Source: an uncultured Bacteroidales bacterium (GTDB taxonomy: Bacteria > Bacteroidota > Bacteroidia > Bacteroidales > UBA932). Taken from it: 34,257 bases of DNA. Each line of letters begins with the position of its first letter. Position 1 is the stretch's first letter. Shown here piece by piece: positions 1 through 9,100 of the stretch. The notes beneath the pieces are model-generated. The model ran no database searches, had not been told where the DNA came from, and worked only from the letters and a program-made list of their open reading frames with translations. The stretch is taken from positions 1 to 34,257 of the forward strand of contig CALYTI010000023.1 of the NCBI GenBank assembly GCA_945487035.1. The letters are read 5' to 3'. The position numbers and the translations under genes were made by a program.

Positions 1-479
1 CCGTTATTTCCGGCTACGATTTCCGCACAACGAAACCGCTGAGCGAACTGCGCACAACAGAGCGACCAAGCGAAGCCGGCATAGCAGAGATGTCGGACGG
101 AGCTGGCGCAATGGGCGAAATTGCCAGCACCGATGGCACAGAGGCAGCAGAAGGCCTACCCGCCAAGCCGTTTGTCATCGGCACCCTGGTCAGCCGGGAA
201 GTGCGCAACGAGCGCATCGACAGGCGTCTGGATGCTCGCCTGCAGGAAGGGATGGTGGAAGAAATCAAGGGATTGCTGGATGCGGGAGTGCCGGCCGGGA
301 CTCTGATTTCATACGGCTTGGAATACAAATTCGTGACCCTGTACCTTCTGGGGCAGCTCAGCTATGAGCAGATGCGGCAGCAGCTGGCGATTGCCATCCA
401 CCAGTTTGCCAAGAGACAGATGACTTGGTTCCGCGGGATGGAACGCAGCGGCGTGCGCATCCACTGGGTGGAGGTGTAG
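1..479 (+). CDS. miaA: tRNA dimethylallyltransferase MiaA, C-terminal part (5' truncated by window edge)
   Basis: Transfers a dimethylallyl group from DMAPP to N6 of A37 in tRNAs reading UNN codons, in the cytoplasm. The frame is open from base 3, so the gene starts outside the window; about 158 residues are visible. The C-terminal half is typical: an arginine-rich segment (VRNERIDRRLDARLQEG), the Bacteroidota-type SYGLEYKFVTLYLLGQLSYE, and the family signature AKRQMTWFR near the end. The P-loop and catalytic N-terminus are not in view. Between KPLSELRT and FVIGTLVS lies a segment of about 30 residues rich in Ala, Gly, Glu and Ser that looks longer than the usual linker. The gene is convergent with trmB, with 26 bp between the two stop codons. 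The ATG at base 90 lies within the insert and is not the true start. Confidence 0.88.
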   Translation, partial: VISGYDFRTTKPLSELRTTERPSEAGIAEMSDGAGAMGEIASTDGTEAAEGLPAKPFVIGTLVSREVRNERIDRRLDARLQEGMVEEIKGLLDAGVPAGTLISYGLEYKFVTLYLLGQLSYEQMRQQLAIAIHQFAKRQMTWFRGMERSGVRIHWVEV

Positions 480-505
480 AATCCGGTCAAACCAGCTCCA
501 GGGCA

Positions 506-1300
506 TCAGCCCAGCGGCGTACCTCCGTGGCCGAATGAGCGGCGGGGACCTTCGGCTTCGCGCCAGTACTTCTCATCGAAGGAGGTAGGGTGGACATAAG
601 GGCCATCGTGGTCGATGCAGAATTTCATATAGGTAATAGGAAGGCCCATTCCCAGAAACATCTTCTCATAGAAAGTCTGCACCTCACGCACCACTCCATC
701 CAAAGCCCCATCCGGCTCGGCATATACATCTTTCGAGCAAGCCTCAAGCCTCAGGCCGTTGGCCTCAACCACGGTGCAGGTATATTCGTGAAGGAAACGC
801 GAATCTGTCTTGAGGTGCACTGCTCCTCCCGGACGCAGAATCTGCCGGTACCTCTCCAAGAACAGCGGAGAACTCAGACGCGAATTCTCGCTCTTCATCT
901 GGGGGTCGGAGAAAGTGAGCCAAATCTCGGAAACCTCTCCCGGAGCAAAAAAAGCCGTAAGGAACTCCACACGGGTGCGCAGAAATGCCACATTGGGTAG
1001 TTTTTCCGCAGTTGCTGTCTTAGCCCCCTTCCACAGGCGCGCGCCCTTGATATCCACCCCGATAAAGCACTTCTCGGGATAGCGCCTGGCAAGGTCGAGG
1101 GTGTACTCCCCCTTGCCGCAACCAAGCTCAAGCACAATATCGGCACTCTCCCGTCCGAACATACGGGATGCCCAATTGCCCTTTATGGGATGGTCGGTCA
1201 GATTGAAAAAGCCATCTTTGAGCACCTCCTGCGAAGAAGGTTGGAGAAGGCAGGCAAAAGTCTCATTCTCCGCGAATTTACGCAACTTATCGTGTCCCAT
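506..1300 (-). CDS. trmB: tRNA (guanine-N7-)-methyltransferase TrmB
   Basis: Methylates N7 of G46 in the variable loop of tRNA using SAM. The 264-residue product starts at ATG 1300 (MGHDKLRKFAEN); the frame stays open to 1432, but that extension overlaps gldH and looks non-coding. The SAM-binding motif VLELGCGKGEYTLDLA is followed by FIGVDIKGARLWKGAK, and the acceptor-side motif reads IWLTFSDPQMKSENSRL. Most family members have FPDP at this point, so one proline is serine here. The downstream ERYRQILRPGG and HLKTDS segments also fit. The start overlaps the end of gldH by 14 bp, so translation is probably coupled. This is the last gene of the long minus-strand run. Identification is firm at family level. 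Confidence 0.93.
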   Translation of the reverse strand: MGHDKLRKFAENETFACLLQPSSQEVLKDGFFNLTDHPIKGNWASRMFGRESADIVLELGCGKGEYTLDLARRYPEKCFIGVDIKGARLWKGAKTATAEKLPNVAFLRTRVEFLTAFFAPGEVSEIWLTFSDPQMKSENSRLSSPLFLERYRQILRPGGAVHLKTDSRFLHEYTCTVVEANGLRLEACSKDVYAEPDGALDGVVREVQTFYEKMFLGMGLPITYMKFCIDHDGPYVHPTSFDEKYWREAEGPRRSFGHGGTPLG

Positions 1301-1709
1301 AGTAATAATTCCAAACCAGTCCCAAGCCCCGCAGGCCTTCAGTCTCGGGGGTAATGCCCACGGACAGGACCCACTGTCCGGACGAAGGGAACTGAACTCC
1401 AGTCCTGTATTTGCGCACAGTCCCGTCAACATATTCGGGCCTCATCCAGACAGTTTCCCTGAAAGTCGAGTCCGAAGGGTCTTTCCATACTATCGACAGG
1501 CACAGTGCTTCCCGGGGACCGAGAGCCTTTGCTCCGGCCTTGTCCACGCGGGTATAAAAAGAAAAATCATAATAGGCCAGGGTATCGGCCACATCCAGAG
1601 GGAAATCATAGGAGTTGCGGGGCCCGGGAAGAAACACCTCTCCACCCGTCGGCCTGCTGCAACTGCTCAGCAGGACAGCTCCAAGAAGCAGTGCAAGCAG
1701 CCTACGCAT
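1287..1709 (-). CDS. gldH: GldH-like gliding motility/T9SS-associated lipoprotein
   Basis: A 140-residue lipoprotein with a hydrophobic signal and lipobox LLSSC (lipidated Cys17). After the signal, the FPLDVADTLAYYDFSFYTRV segment matches the pattern of GldH proteins, and the C-terminal hydrophobic strand (GLRGLGLVWNYY) fits the family end. In Flavobacterium, GldH is needed for gliding and for function of the T9SS machinery; in non-gliding Bacteroidales a homologue is kept without assigned motility. Context supports the call, because gldH next to a PSP1/RicT gene is a common Bacteroidota arrangement. The start is 3 bp from the ricT stop and the end overlaps trmB. The family is short and divergent, so a related lipoprotein is possible. 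Confidence 0.75.
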   Translation of the reverse strand: MRRLLALLLGAVLLSSCSRPTGGEVFLPGPRNSYDFPLDVADTLAYYDFSFYTRVDKAGAKALGPREALCLSIVWKDPSDSTFRETVWMRPEYVDGTVRKYRTGVQFPSSGQWVLSVGITPETEGLRGLGLVWNYYYGTR

Positions 1710-1712
1710 CCC

Positions 1713-2846
1713 CTACTGCTCCTTCTTGCGCTCGCGCCCCTTGTTACGGCGCTTCTTGCGCTTAGGCGAATCGAAACGGGAGATACTTCCCTCTCCTACC
1801 GCTGTCACGAATTCCGGTGTCCTATCGACCGGCTCAGGCAGAAGGGACTCAGGCTTGATGCCGTTGCGGTTCATCTTTATTATTTCCCTTACATCATCGG
1901 CCGCGAGCGGATAAAGATTGGCATCGGACCCCTTGTCGTAGGAGAAATACATAGTCTGCGAGAGAATATCCGTCTTGCGCAGGTAAACGAGGCCATCCTC
2001 GAACTCGAGAGGCTCGGTGACCTTAGGGATATGGCTCTGCGCATCCATATAGGTCGCAACCTCATAGTTGATGCAGCATTTCAGCTTGCCGCACTGGCCC
2101 GCAAGTTTCTGAGGGTTGAGCGAAAGGTCCTGGCAGCGCGCCGCAGCCGTGCTGATGCTCCTGAAATTGGTAATATAGTTCGCGCAGCACAGCTCGCGTC
2201 CGCATACTCCCAGCCCACCGATAAGCCCGGCCTCCTGACGCGCTCCGATCTGCTTCATTTCGATCCGGATGCGGAACTCCTCCGCATAGACCTTGATGAG
2301 CTGGCGGAAATCCACGCGTCCGTCCGCGATATAGTAGAAAATAGCCTTGGTGCCGTCTCCCTGGAACTCCACGTCTCCGATTTTCATCTCAAGACCGAGA
2401 GTTGCGGCAATCCTGCGCGCCTCAATCATAGTCTGATGCTCGCGGGAAGTCGCCTCCAGCCACTTCTCCACATCGCTCTGGCGCGCGCGGCGCTGGATTT
2501 TGCGATACTCATAGGAAGCGGGGTCAAGGCGTTTGCTGCGCATCTGGCGGGCAACAAGAGGCCCCTCGAGAGTCACAATTCCAAGGTCGTAGCCGGTCTG
2601 TGCCTCTACCACAACCATATCTCCCTGCCTGATACTCTGGCCCGAAGCATTGCGGTAGAAGCCCTTGCGGGTGTTCTTGAAACGCACTTCGAACACATCA
2701 GCATAGTCCACGGGAGCCACATTCTTGAGATAGTTGTGGTCTCCGAGCTTGCAGCAGCCCTCCCTGTATGCGGTTTCGATGCTTCCGTCCTCGCGTGCTA
2801 CCTTGACGCAGCCGCGGAAACAGTCGTATTGTATGGATTCATTCAT
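1713..2846 (-). CDS. ricT: RicT/YaaT-type PSP1 domain protein
   Basis: A 377-residue soluble protein of the PSP1 family. In Bacillus, RicT (YaaT) joins RicA and RicF in an Fe-S complex that influences RNA processing by RNase Y; the role in Bacteroidota is not defined. Conserved cysteines are visible: C31-C32 in EGCCKLGDHN, C215 and C220-C221 in VCGRELCCANY, C238, and C252 with C257-C258 in CGKLKCCINYE. These are candidate cluster ligands. The preceding IGARQEAGLIGGLG stretch is the usual PSP1 lead-in. The C-terminus is strongly basic (KRKKRRNKGRERKKEQ), which could contact RNA. It overlaps holB by 4 bp. The same holB-ricT adjacency is known from Bacillus, so the pairing is ancient or repeatedly selected. 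Confidence 0.9.
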   Translation of the reverse strand: MNESIQYDCFRGCVKVAREDGSIETAYREGCCKLGDHNYLKNVAPVDYADVFEVRFKNTRKGFYRNASGQSIRQGDMVVVEAQTGYDLGIVTLEGPLVARQMRSKRLDPASYEYRKIQRRARQSDVEKWLEATSREHQTMIEARRIAATLGLEMKIGDVEFQGDGTKAIFYYIADGRVDFRQLIKVYAEEFRIRIEMKQIGARQEAGLIGGLGVCGRELCCANYITNFRSISTAAARCQDLSLNPQKLAGQCGKLKCCINYEVATYMDAQSHIPKVTEPLEFEDGLVYLRKTDILSQTMYFSYDKGSDANLYPLAADDVREIIKMNRNGIKPESLLPEPVDRTPEFVTAVGEGSISRFDSPKRKKRRNKGRERKKEQ

Positions 2847-3838
2847 ATAGCCAAAAACAATGAGCCTGCCAGCTCAGTAAACACAATCTTCACATTGACA
2901 TTGCGCCCTATCATAGTCTGCGCACGGCTGAACGCCTCCGCTCCCTTGCGAGGGAAACTCTTGCGGCACTTCGAAGCCCAGAGCCTGAGCTCCTCCAGTT
3001 CATCTTCCGGAAGAGGGGCAAGCACATCCATCTGCTGCTGAAGCAGGAAGATATATCTCAGCCTGTCAGCTGCAAATTTACAAAAAGATTTCGCCTTCTC
3101 GCGGGATGGCAGGGAGCCTACAGCATCAGCCGCCTCCAAAGCTGCAAGCAGGTCTTTGGAAAGCAGGGCCTGCATAAGTCCCGACATCAACTCCCTTTCC
3201 TGCGCATCCGCAGCGGCAAGGCTGCGACGCGGTGGCAGCACCCTGATGAGCTGGCAACGCGAGCGTATGGTGGTCATCACATTTTCCGGAGCGTGGGTAA
3301 TCAGCACGAACTGCGTCAGCTCAGGCGGCTCCTCGATGGCCTTCAACAGGCGGTTGGCCGCCTCCTTGTTCATCTTTTCAGGAAGATAAACCACTATGGA
3401 GCGGTAACCCCTTTCGAGCGCGCTGAGCGAAAGCATATCCAGAATTCCCTTGGATTCCTCCACCTTGATCATAGCGCTCTTCCCCTCGATTTCGAGCGCT
3501 TCTCCCAAGGCATTTTCCGTGAAATAAGGGTCGGAGAGCACAAGCTGGCGCCACTGGGCCAGATAGTCAAGGCTGGTGCCGGTGTTGACCGGGAAGACGA
3601 AACGCACATCAGGGTGAATCATCTTCCGCAGCTTGTTGCAGGTAGGGCAGACATCACAACTGTCCCCATCCGTATGATGATGGCAGTACAGGTACTGAAG
3701 GAAAGCAAGGGCGATGGGAATGGCCCCTCCACCGTCATCCTCATGAAGCATCAGAGCGTGGGGAATCCGCCCGGAATCAACCATCCCGGCAAGCGCCCTG
3801 CACACATCTGCATTTCCTGTAATGTCAGCAAATCTCAT
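2843..3838 (-). CDS. holB: DNA polymerase III delta-prime subunit (HolB-like clamp-loader ATPase fold)
   Basis: Clamp-loader subunit of the replicative polymerase, 331 residues. The N-terminus (FADITGNADVCRALAGMV followed by RIPHALML) is typical of delta-prime. The phosphate-binding loop is degenerate (HEDDGGGAIPIA), as expected for a subunit that does not hydrolyse ATP. A zinc-binding cluster follows (C52 with C61, C64 and C67 in CDVCPTCNKL). The segment NRLLKAIEEPPELTQFVLIT and the SRC motif in TTIRSRCQLIRVLPPR are classic clamp-loader signatures. It overlaps ricT by 4 bp downstream and the polyprenyl synthetase by 4 bp upstream, so translation of the three is probably coupled. Low similarity to gamma/tau and the missing Walker A lysine argue against DnaX. 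Confidence 0.9.
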   Translation of the reverse strand: MRFADITGNADVCRALAGMVDSGRIPHALMLHEDDGGGAIPIALAFLQYLYCHHHTDGDSCDVCPTCNKLRKMIHPDVRFVFPVNTGTSLDYLAQWRQLVLSDPYFTENALGEALEIEGKSAMIKVEESKGILDMLSLSALERGYRSIVVYLPEKMNKEAANRLLKAIEEPPELTQFVLITHAPENVMTTIRSRCQLIRVLPPRRSLAAADAQERELMSGLMQALLSKDLLAALEAADAVGSLPSREKAKSFCKFAADRLRYIFLLQQQMDVLAPLPEDELEELRLWASKCRKSFPRKGAEAFSRAQTMIGRNVNVKIVFTELAGSLFLAI

Positions 3839-4809
3839 ATAGTTCTGATGGAATTGTAACGGGCAAGCAGCGAGAGATACTCCTTCGCACGACTCTGCGG
3901 GAAAATCTCCAAAGCGGCAAGTGCCTTGTTTACATACTCTTCAAGCACGAGGGAAGCCTTGCGAACCCCATCCTGCCCGTCCACAAATTTACGAATTTGT
4001 TCGCAATACTGAGGATGCTGGGGGATATCCTTCACCATTTTGCGGATTTGAGCCTCCTGAGGGGAATCTTTCATAGCGCAAAGCAGGGGCAGGGTAATCT
4101 TCTGCTCCAGCAGGTCTATGCCCACAGGCTTGCCGAGGCTTCCGTCTCCATCGTAATCAAGGATGTCGTCCTTAATCTGGAAGGCGGTGCCCAGGGCGCT
4201 GGCATAGTCGATTGCAGCCTTCAACTGCTCCTGAGTGGCATCAGTTGCAATAGCGGCCGCCTCTGCCGATACCACAAAGAGCGAAGCGGTCTTGCAGTAG
4301 ATAATGCGGAAATAGTCCTGCTCGTCCGTATCAGCATCCTGGGCCTTTTCCATCTGGAGCATCTCCCCTTCCGCAAGATCGGTCAAGGTTTTGGAAAATA
4401 TCTTCACGACATCATTGCAATGGTCGGAATCCACCACAAGAGTCACAGCTCTTGACAGCCAGAAATCCCCCACCAGCACTGCGGCGGCCGGGCCGAGCTT
4501 CGAGCGGAGCGTAGGCTCGCCCCTGCGGGTGTCGCTCTCGTCCGCCACATCGTCGTGCAGCAAGGTGGCATTGTGGAGAAGCTCGGCGGCCGCAGCAAAA
4601 CGCAGGGCGTCGTCAGGAACGACGCCCCCATTTATGAGGTCGGCCACCAGCAGGCTCACAATGGGACGCAGCATCTTCCCGCTATGGGAAAGAAGGCTGT
4701 CATTGACCGCCTGCAGGAGGGGGATGTCCGTTGAGAGGGCCTTGCTTATGTATGCGCAAGTAGCCTCCCAGGACTCTCCCAGGTATGAAATTACTTCGTC
4801 TCTAAGCAT
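3835..4809 (-). CDS. Trans-polyprenyl diphosphate synthase (IspB/octaprenyl-type family)
   Basis: Head-to-tail prenyltransferase that extends an allylic diphosphate with isopentenyl diphosphate, probably making the side chain of menaquinone. The 324-residue protein has both aspartate-rich motifs: D86-D87-V-A-D90 in LLHDDVADESDTRRG, and D214-D215-I-L-D218 in IKDDILDYDGD. The GKMLRP segment near residue 44 binds isopentenyl diphosphate in this family. The DDxxD spacing without two extra residues is the long-chain trans-type form. Product chain length cannot be read from the sequence with confidence, so no gene symbol is given. It overlaps holB by 4 bp at its 3' end; 24 bp separate its start from the upstream beta-barrel gene, and no promoter consensus was seen there. 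Confidence 0.9.
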   Translation of the reverse strand: MLRDEVISYLGESWEATCAYISKALSTDIPLLQAVNDSLLSHSGKMLRPIVSLLVADLINGGVVPDDALRFAAAAELLHNATLLHDDVADESDTRRGEPTLRSKLGPAAAVLVGDFWLSRAVTLVVDSDHCNDVVKIFSKTLTDLAEGEMLQMEKAQDADTDEQDYFRIIYCKTASLFVVSAEAAAIATDATQEQLKAAIDYASALGTAFQIKDDILDYDGDGSLGKPVGIDLLEQKITLPLLCAMKDSPQEAQIRKMVKDIPQHPQYCEQIRKFVDGQDGVRKASLVLEEYVNKALAALEIFPQSRAKEYLSLLARYNSIRTI

Positions 4810-4833
4810 GCCTTGCTCCGGCAGAAGCCCAGA

Positions 4834-5559
4834 TTAGAAGTAAAGGATGAGCGATGCTGAAATACCGCTGCACTTCTGGTTCTTGATGGCTCCACACATT
4901 GCAGCTGCCGCAGCACTTGCCTGATCCTTTACGGATGCCTCACCGTCCTCCTCAGTGAAGAAAGTGCCCATATCCCAAATATACTTTGCGGACACTGCAA
5001 TCTTGTCGAAGAGCTCGAAACCTGCACCGAGTGCCACACCGTACTCAAGCCTGTTGCGGCCATTCCACTTGTCGGCATCGGAGTTGGAGGTGTTGAGCTT
5101 GATGCCTGCAGCATTGGCAGCAGCCTCGAGCAGAGCCTGCTCTGCGGTAGTCTTGGCCTCAGCCTTTGACTCGGTAGTAATTGCGTAGCCGGCATAAGGC
5201 TCTGCAAAGATGAAAGGCTCGAAGAAAGCGAGCTTGAGTCCCCAGGCAACGCGCACCGGCACCTGAAGATAACCGGTCTTCATATTGACATTGAGAGTGT
5301 ACTGCTCCATATCTGCGAGCTGAGTCTCAAGAGCCTGGCCCTTCATATTGTAGAGAACACCCGGCTGGATTGAGAATCCGAGAGGAAGGTTGAGCTTGTA
5401 AACGATACCGGCGTGATAGGTGTCTATCTTCTGGTACTCTGCTATCGCTGACTCGATGTCGGTTGACATTGAGTTCACACCGCCGATAAGTCCGAGCTGT
5501 GCATTTGCGTTGATTGCAAATATTGCAGCAGCCAACGCGGTCAAAATGAGCTTTTTCAT
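4834..5559 (-). CDS. Small outer-membrane beta-barrel protein (PorT/OmpW-like fold)
   Basis: A 241-residue protein with a type I signal peptide (MKKLILTALAAAIFAINANA, cleavage before QLGLIGG). The mature part alternates polar and hydrophobic residues as expected for beta strands and ends with an aromatic terminus (SASLILYF), a typical barrel insertion signal. Strand-like segments such as FSIQPGVLYNMKG and LEYGVALGAGFELFDKIAVSAKYIW resemble the outer-membrane beta-barrel domain families common in Bacteroidota. A polar, alanine-rich stretch (residues about 105-150) probably forms an extracellular loop. The start overlaps the trxA stop by 4 bp (ATGA type), which ties it to the thioredoxin gene. 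Ligand and function are unknown. Confidence 0.8.
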   Translation of the reverse strand: MKKLILTALAAAIFAINANAQLGLIGGVNSMSTDIESAIAEYQKIDTYHAGIVYKLNLPLGFSIQPGVLYNMKGQALETQLADMEQYTLNVNMKTGYLQVPVRVAWGLKLAFFEPFIFAEPYAGYAITTESKAEAKTTAEQALLEAAANAAGIKLNTSNSDADKWNGRNRLEYGVALGAGFELFDKIAVSAKYIWDMGTFFTEEDGEASVKDQASAAAAAMCGAIKNQKCSGISASLILYF

Positions 5560-5870
5560 AAGAGATTGTTGATTTTGTTGATGATTTCACTCTTGGAAAC
5601 CACACCGACAGTCCTGTCGGCAAGTTCTCCATTCTTGAAGAAGAGAAGGGTAGGGATGCTCCTGATTCCGTACTTGAGAGCCACTTCGTCAGCCTCATCC
5701 ACATTGCACTTTGCGATAACGGCCTTGCCTTCCATCTCGGCAGCAACTTCCTCAACTACAGGCATAAGCATACGGCAAGGGCCGCACCAGGTTGCCCAGA
5801 AATCAACTACTACCACCGGGGAGCTTGCAAGCACCTCCGCAACATTGTGATTTTCAATTACCTTTTCCAT
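5556..5870 (-). CDS. trxA: Thioredoxin
   Basis: Cytosolic dithiol-disulfide oxidoreductase, 104 residues, the normal thioredoxin length. The active site is WCGPC (C29 and C32) in VVDFWATWCGPCRM, and the cis-proline is in SIPTLLFF (about residue 73). No signal peptide is present, so it is cytoplasmic. The start is ATG 5870 (MEKVIENHNVAEVL), preceded by a weak purine-rich AGAAGA. The frame stays open further upstream, but that extension overlaps the PII-like gene and does not look like thioredoxin. It lies 7 bp downstream of the PII-like gene and overlaps the beta-barrel gene by 4 bp. Confidence 0.95.
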   Translation of the reverse strand: MEKVIENHNVAEVLASSPVVVVDFWATWCGPCRMLMPVVEEVAAEMEGKAVIAKCNVDEADEVALKYGIRSIPTLLFFKNGELADRTVGVVSKSEIINKINNLL

Positions 5871-5877
5871 TGGTCTT

Positions 5878-6171
5878 CTAAATAAACTGTTCAACATTCC
5901 AAACAAACGCCCTAAGGCCCAGCTCCGGATAGTCCGCATCCTTCTGCCGCAGGCCTGCAAGGACAGCATCCACATCAGCATCTTCGACCACCGTCAGGAC
6001 GGCCTGATTCATCACCGGCCAGGCGTGGGAACCGAAATGCGGCTCTCCGTCAACCATTCCGCGGCCCTTGATATCATCCCATCTGGTGAAGCCCCTGTGG
6101 CCCAGCTCAGAGAGCAGTTCGACTATCTCGTCGTTATAGGCTTGGTTGTATGCGACAAATATAGCTTTCAT
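5878..6171 (-). CDS. Small PII-like protein linked to an RND efflux system
   Basis: A 97-residue soluble protein resembling the PII/CutA-like ferredoxin-fold small proteins found beside RND pumps in Bacteroidota (family-level recognition from pattern and context). The N-terminal strand MKAIFVAYNQAYNDEIVELL leads to a conserved-looking glycine/histidine region, GRGMVDGEPHFGSHAWP, and a C-terminal strand ends in LRAFVWNVEQFI. It lacks the T-loop uridylylation tyrosine context of true GlnB. The two histidines in PHFGSHAW could bind metal or another ligand, which is speculation. Its start overlaps the RND pump stop by 4 bp, so the two are almost certainly co-translated and the protein may sense or modulate pump activity. 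Confidence 0.7.
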   Translation of the reverse strand: MKAIFVAYNQAYNDEIVELLSELGHRGFTRWDDIKGRGMVDGEPHFGSHAWPVMNQAVLTVVEDADVDAVLAGLRQKDADYPELGLRAFVWNVEQFI

Positions 6172-9100
6172 TTTTTAATTTTCCTTTCTTGTCTGGTAGC
6201 AAATACACAATAAACTGCAGGAATAAGCACAAGAGTGACCAAAGTTGAGATTGAAAGACCCCAGCAAACGGTCATTCCGAGGCTTCTCCACATCTCGGCA
6301 CCTTCGCCGCGACCAAGGGCCATAGGCAGCATACCGAGCACGGTGGTGAGGGTAGTCATAAGGATAGGCCTGAGTCGGCTGCGTGCCGCTTCGACGGAAG
6401 CGTCGATTGCATTCATTCCGCGCTCACGGCAGAGAATGGTGTAGTCAATCAGCACAATACCGTTCTTCACGACTATACCAAGCAGGATTATCACACCGAT
6501 AATGGACATCACGCCGAGAGCAGTCCGGGTCACGGTCAGTCCGAGGATTACGCCCACGAGCGCAAACGGCACTGAGAACATAATCACGAACGGAGACATA
6601 AAGGACTCGAACTGTGCGGCCATCACCATATAGACGAGGATGATGATAAGGATAATGAGCATCAGCATATCGCCGAACATCTCCTGCTGGTCTTCGTAGT
6701 CACCGGCAATCACGGTGGTCAGCTCTGAAGGAATGTCAGTATCGTCTATTATCTTCTGGGCTGTTGCAACCGCATCACTGAGCACCGAGTTCTTGGAAAC
6801 GATTGCGTTGATTTTGATGAGCCTCTCGCGGTCCTGTCTTTCAATTGTAGGAGGCACGCTTGTCTCGACAATTGTACCGAGCTCTTTCATCTTAACCGGC
6901 TTGCCGTAAGCATTCATCACCACAATATTCTCCATATCCTCTATGCTGCGGCGGAACTCAGGGGCATAACGCACGCGTATGTCATATTCGTCGCCATCCT
7001 CCCTGTAGAAGGATGCTACGGTTCCGGACATCGCAGCGCTGAAGGCGGCACCTGCGGTAGAGGAGGTCAGGCCGTTGAGCGCCAGTTTGGTACGGTCGAA
7101 ATCCATCTGGAACTCAGGGGTATATTCATCGCGGGACAGGGTCACCTGCGAGAAGTCGTCGGAAGCAAGCATCTTCTCCTGCAGCTCCTTTGCAACGCGG
7201 TCGGTCTTCTCGAAATCGTAGCCGAATACCTGCACCTGAACGGAGGTGGCACCTCCCATCATTCCGCCACCCTCGCTTACAGTTGCCTTGCGGATCTGAG
7301 GATAATTTCTCAGTATGCCGCGCACTACATCTGCAATCTCGGCGGTACTGCGCTCACGCGTATCGATGGAGCCGAGGTTGATGTTCATCGAAATGATATG
7401 GGTACCGTTGCTCTGCATACTTGCAAAAGCATTGTCGGAATCAGCCTGACCGTACACCACATTGCATACCTGCATTTCAGGCACGGCCTCGACGAGGTCA
7501 TCGTAAATGGAGGCAGTCACCTCTGCAGTAACCGACTGGGCGGTACCTACCGGCAGATTGATATCGATAGACAGACGACCGTCATCGCTGCGAGGGAAAT
7601 ACTCGGTCTTGATTCCCGGAGCCATAAAGACAAGGCTGATGACAAGCAGGCCGAAGAAGCCGAAAATCACCGTTTTGCGATGGGTTGTAGCCCAGCGGAT
7701 AACGTGGGCGTAACCCCTTGAAATCCAGTCAAGGAAGCGGTTTATCGGACCGAAAATAGCCTGATGCAGCTTGCCGTGCTTAGGATTGGCCCTGAGCATC
7801 TTGGAGCAAAGCATAGGTACGAGGGTAAGGGCGGCGGTGGTGGAGACAATCATAATGATGCTCACAATCCATCCGAGCTGCTTGAACATAATTCCCATCA
7901 TACCCTTCATCAGAGTAAGAGGCAGGAATACGCAGAGCATAGTCAGCGTTGATGCGATTACCGAAATCGCCACTTCACCAGTTGCGTGAACGGCAGCCTC
8001 CTTCGGCTTCTCTCCCCTCTCAATATGTGTCGTGATATTTTCGAGCACCACAATAGCATCATCCACCACCATACCAATCGCAATTGAGAGCGCAGACATC
8101 GAGATGATATTCAGCGTACTTCCCGTAGCGTAGAGATAAACCAGGGATGCGAGCAGGGCAATAGGAATGGAAAGCACGATGATGAAAGTGGCTCTCCAGC
8201 GTCCGAGGAAGAGGAATACAACCAGCATCACCACCAGGAAGGTAATGATAATGGTCTCCTTCAGGGTGTTGATGGTGTTGATGATATTGGTGGAGCTGTC
8301 CACCACGGTCTGTATATGAACATCCGCAGGAAGGGTCGGCTCGATTTTCTTGAGCGTTTTCTTCACATCGCGGATAACATTGACTGTATTGGCTCCATTC
8401 TGCTTCTGGATGACGATACGGGCAGAACGCTTGCCGTCAGTGTAGGACTCCTGTTCGCGCTCTTCGCTGCCGTCACGCAGTGTAGCGACATCGCGAAGGT
8501 AAACCACCTTGTTTCCGGAGGTGCTGACCACAAGGTCGAGCAGTTCCATAGGCTCGCCGACTTCCTTCTCGATTCGCAGCGTGTAGGTCTCGGTACCGAT
8601 ATCAATATTTCCCGAAGGGAGGTTGCGGTTCTCAGCGCTGATAACCTGCGCGATTGAGCTGACGGACAGACCGTAAGCCTGAAGCTTGTTAGGGTCGCAA
8701 TAGACCTGGATTTCACGGGTAGGAGCACCTCCCACTGAGACCGTACCCACACCGTTCACACGGGCAAGAGGGGTGGCGACCTTGTCGTCCAGAATCTTGT
8801 TCAGTCCGGAAAGGGACTCTTCGGCGGTAGCCGAGAGCACCATAATAGGCATATCGTCCACGCTGAACTTCATAATCATAGGCTGCGATGCTCCGTCAGG
8901 AAGCAGGGAGCTGACCATGTCCAGTTTGTCGCGGATATTGTTGGTAGCTACTTCGATGTCCGTACCGTATTCGAACTCGAGAGCTATGATGGAAATGTTC
9001 TCCTTTGAACGGGAGGTAAGCTTTTTGAGGTTCTCGACTCCGTTGAGGGTGTTCTCGAGGACCTTGGTGACATTGGTTTCGATATCCTCGGCAGAGGCTC

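Noticed and set aside
1301..1432. N-terminal extension of TrmB
   Set aside because: It overlaps gldH, lacks TrmB-like sequence, and ATG 1300 gives the normal family N-terminus.
1101..3041. Long plus-strand open frame of 646 codons
   Set aside because: It lies antisense to three well-identified genes (trmB, gldH, ricT), has no recognisable domain, and its openness is explained by the codon usage of the opposite strand.
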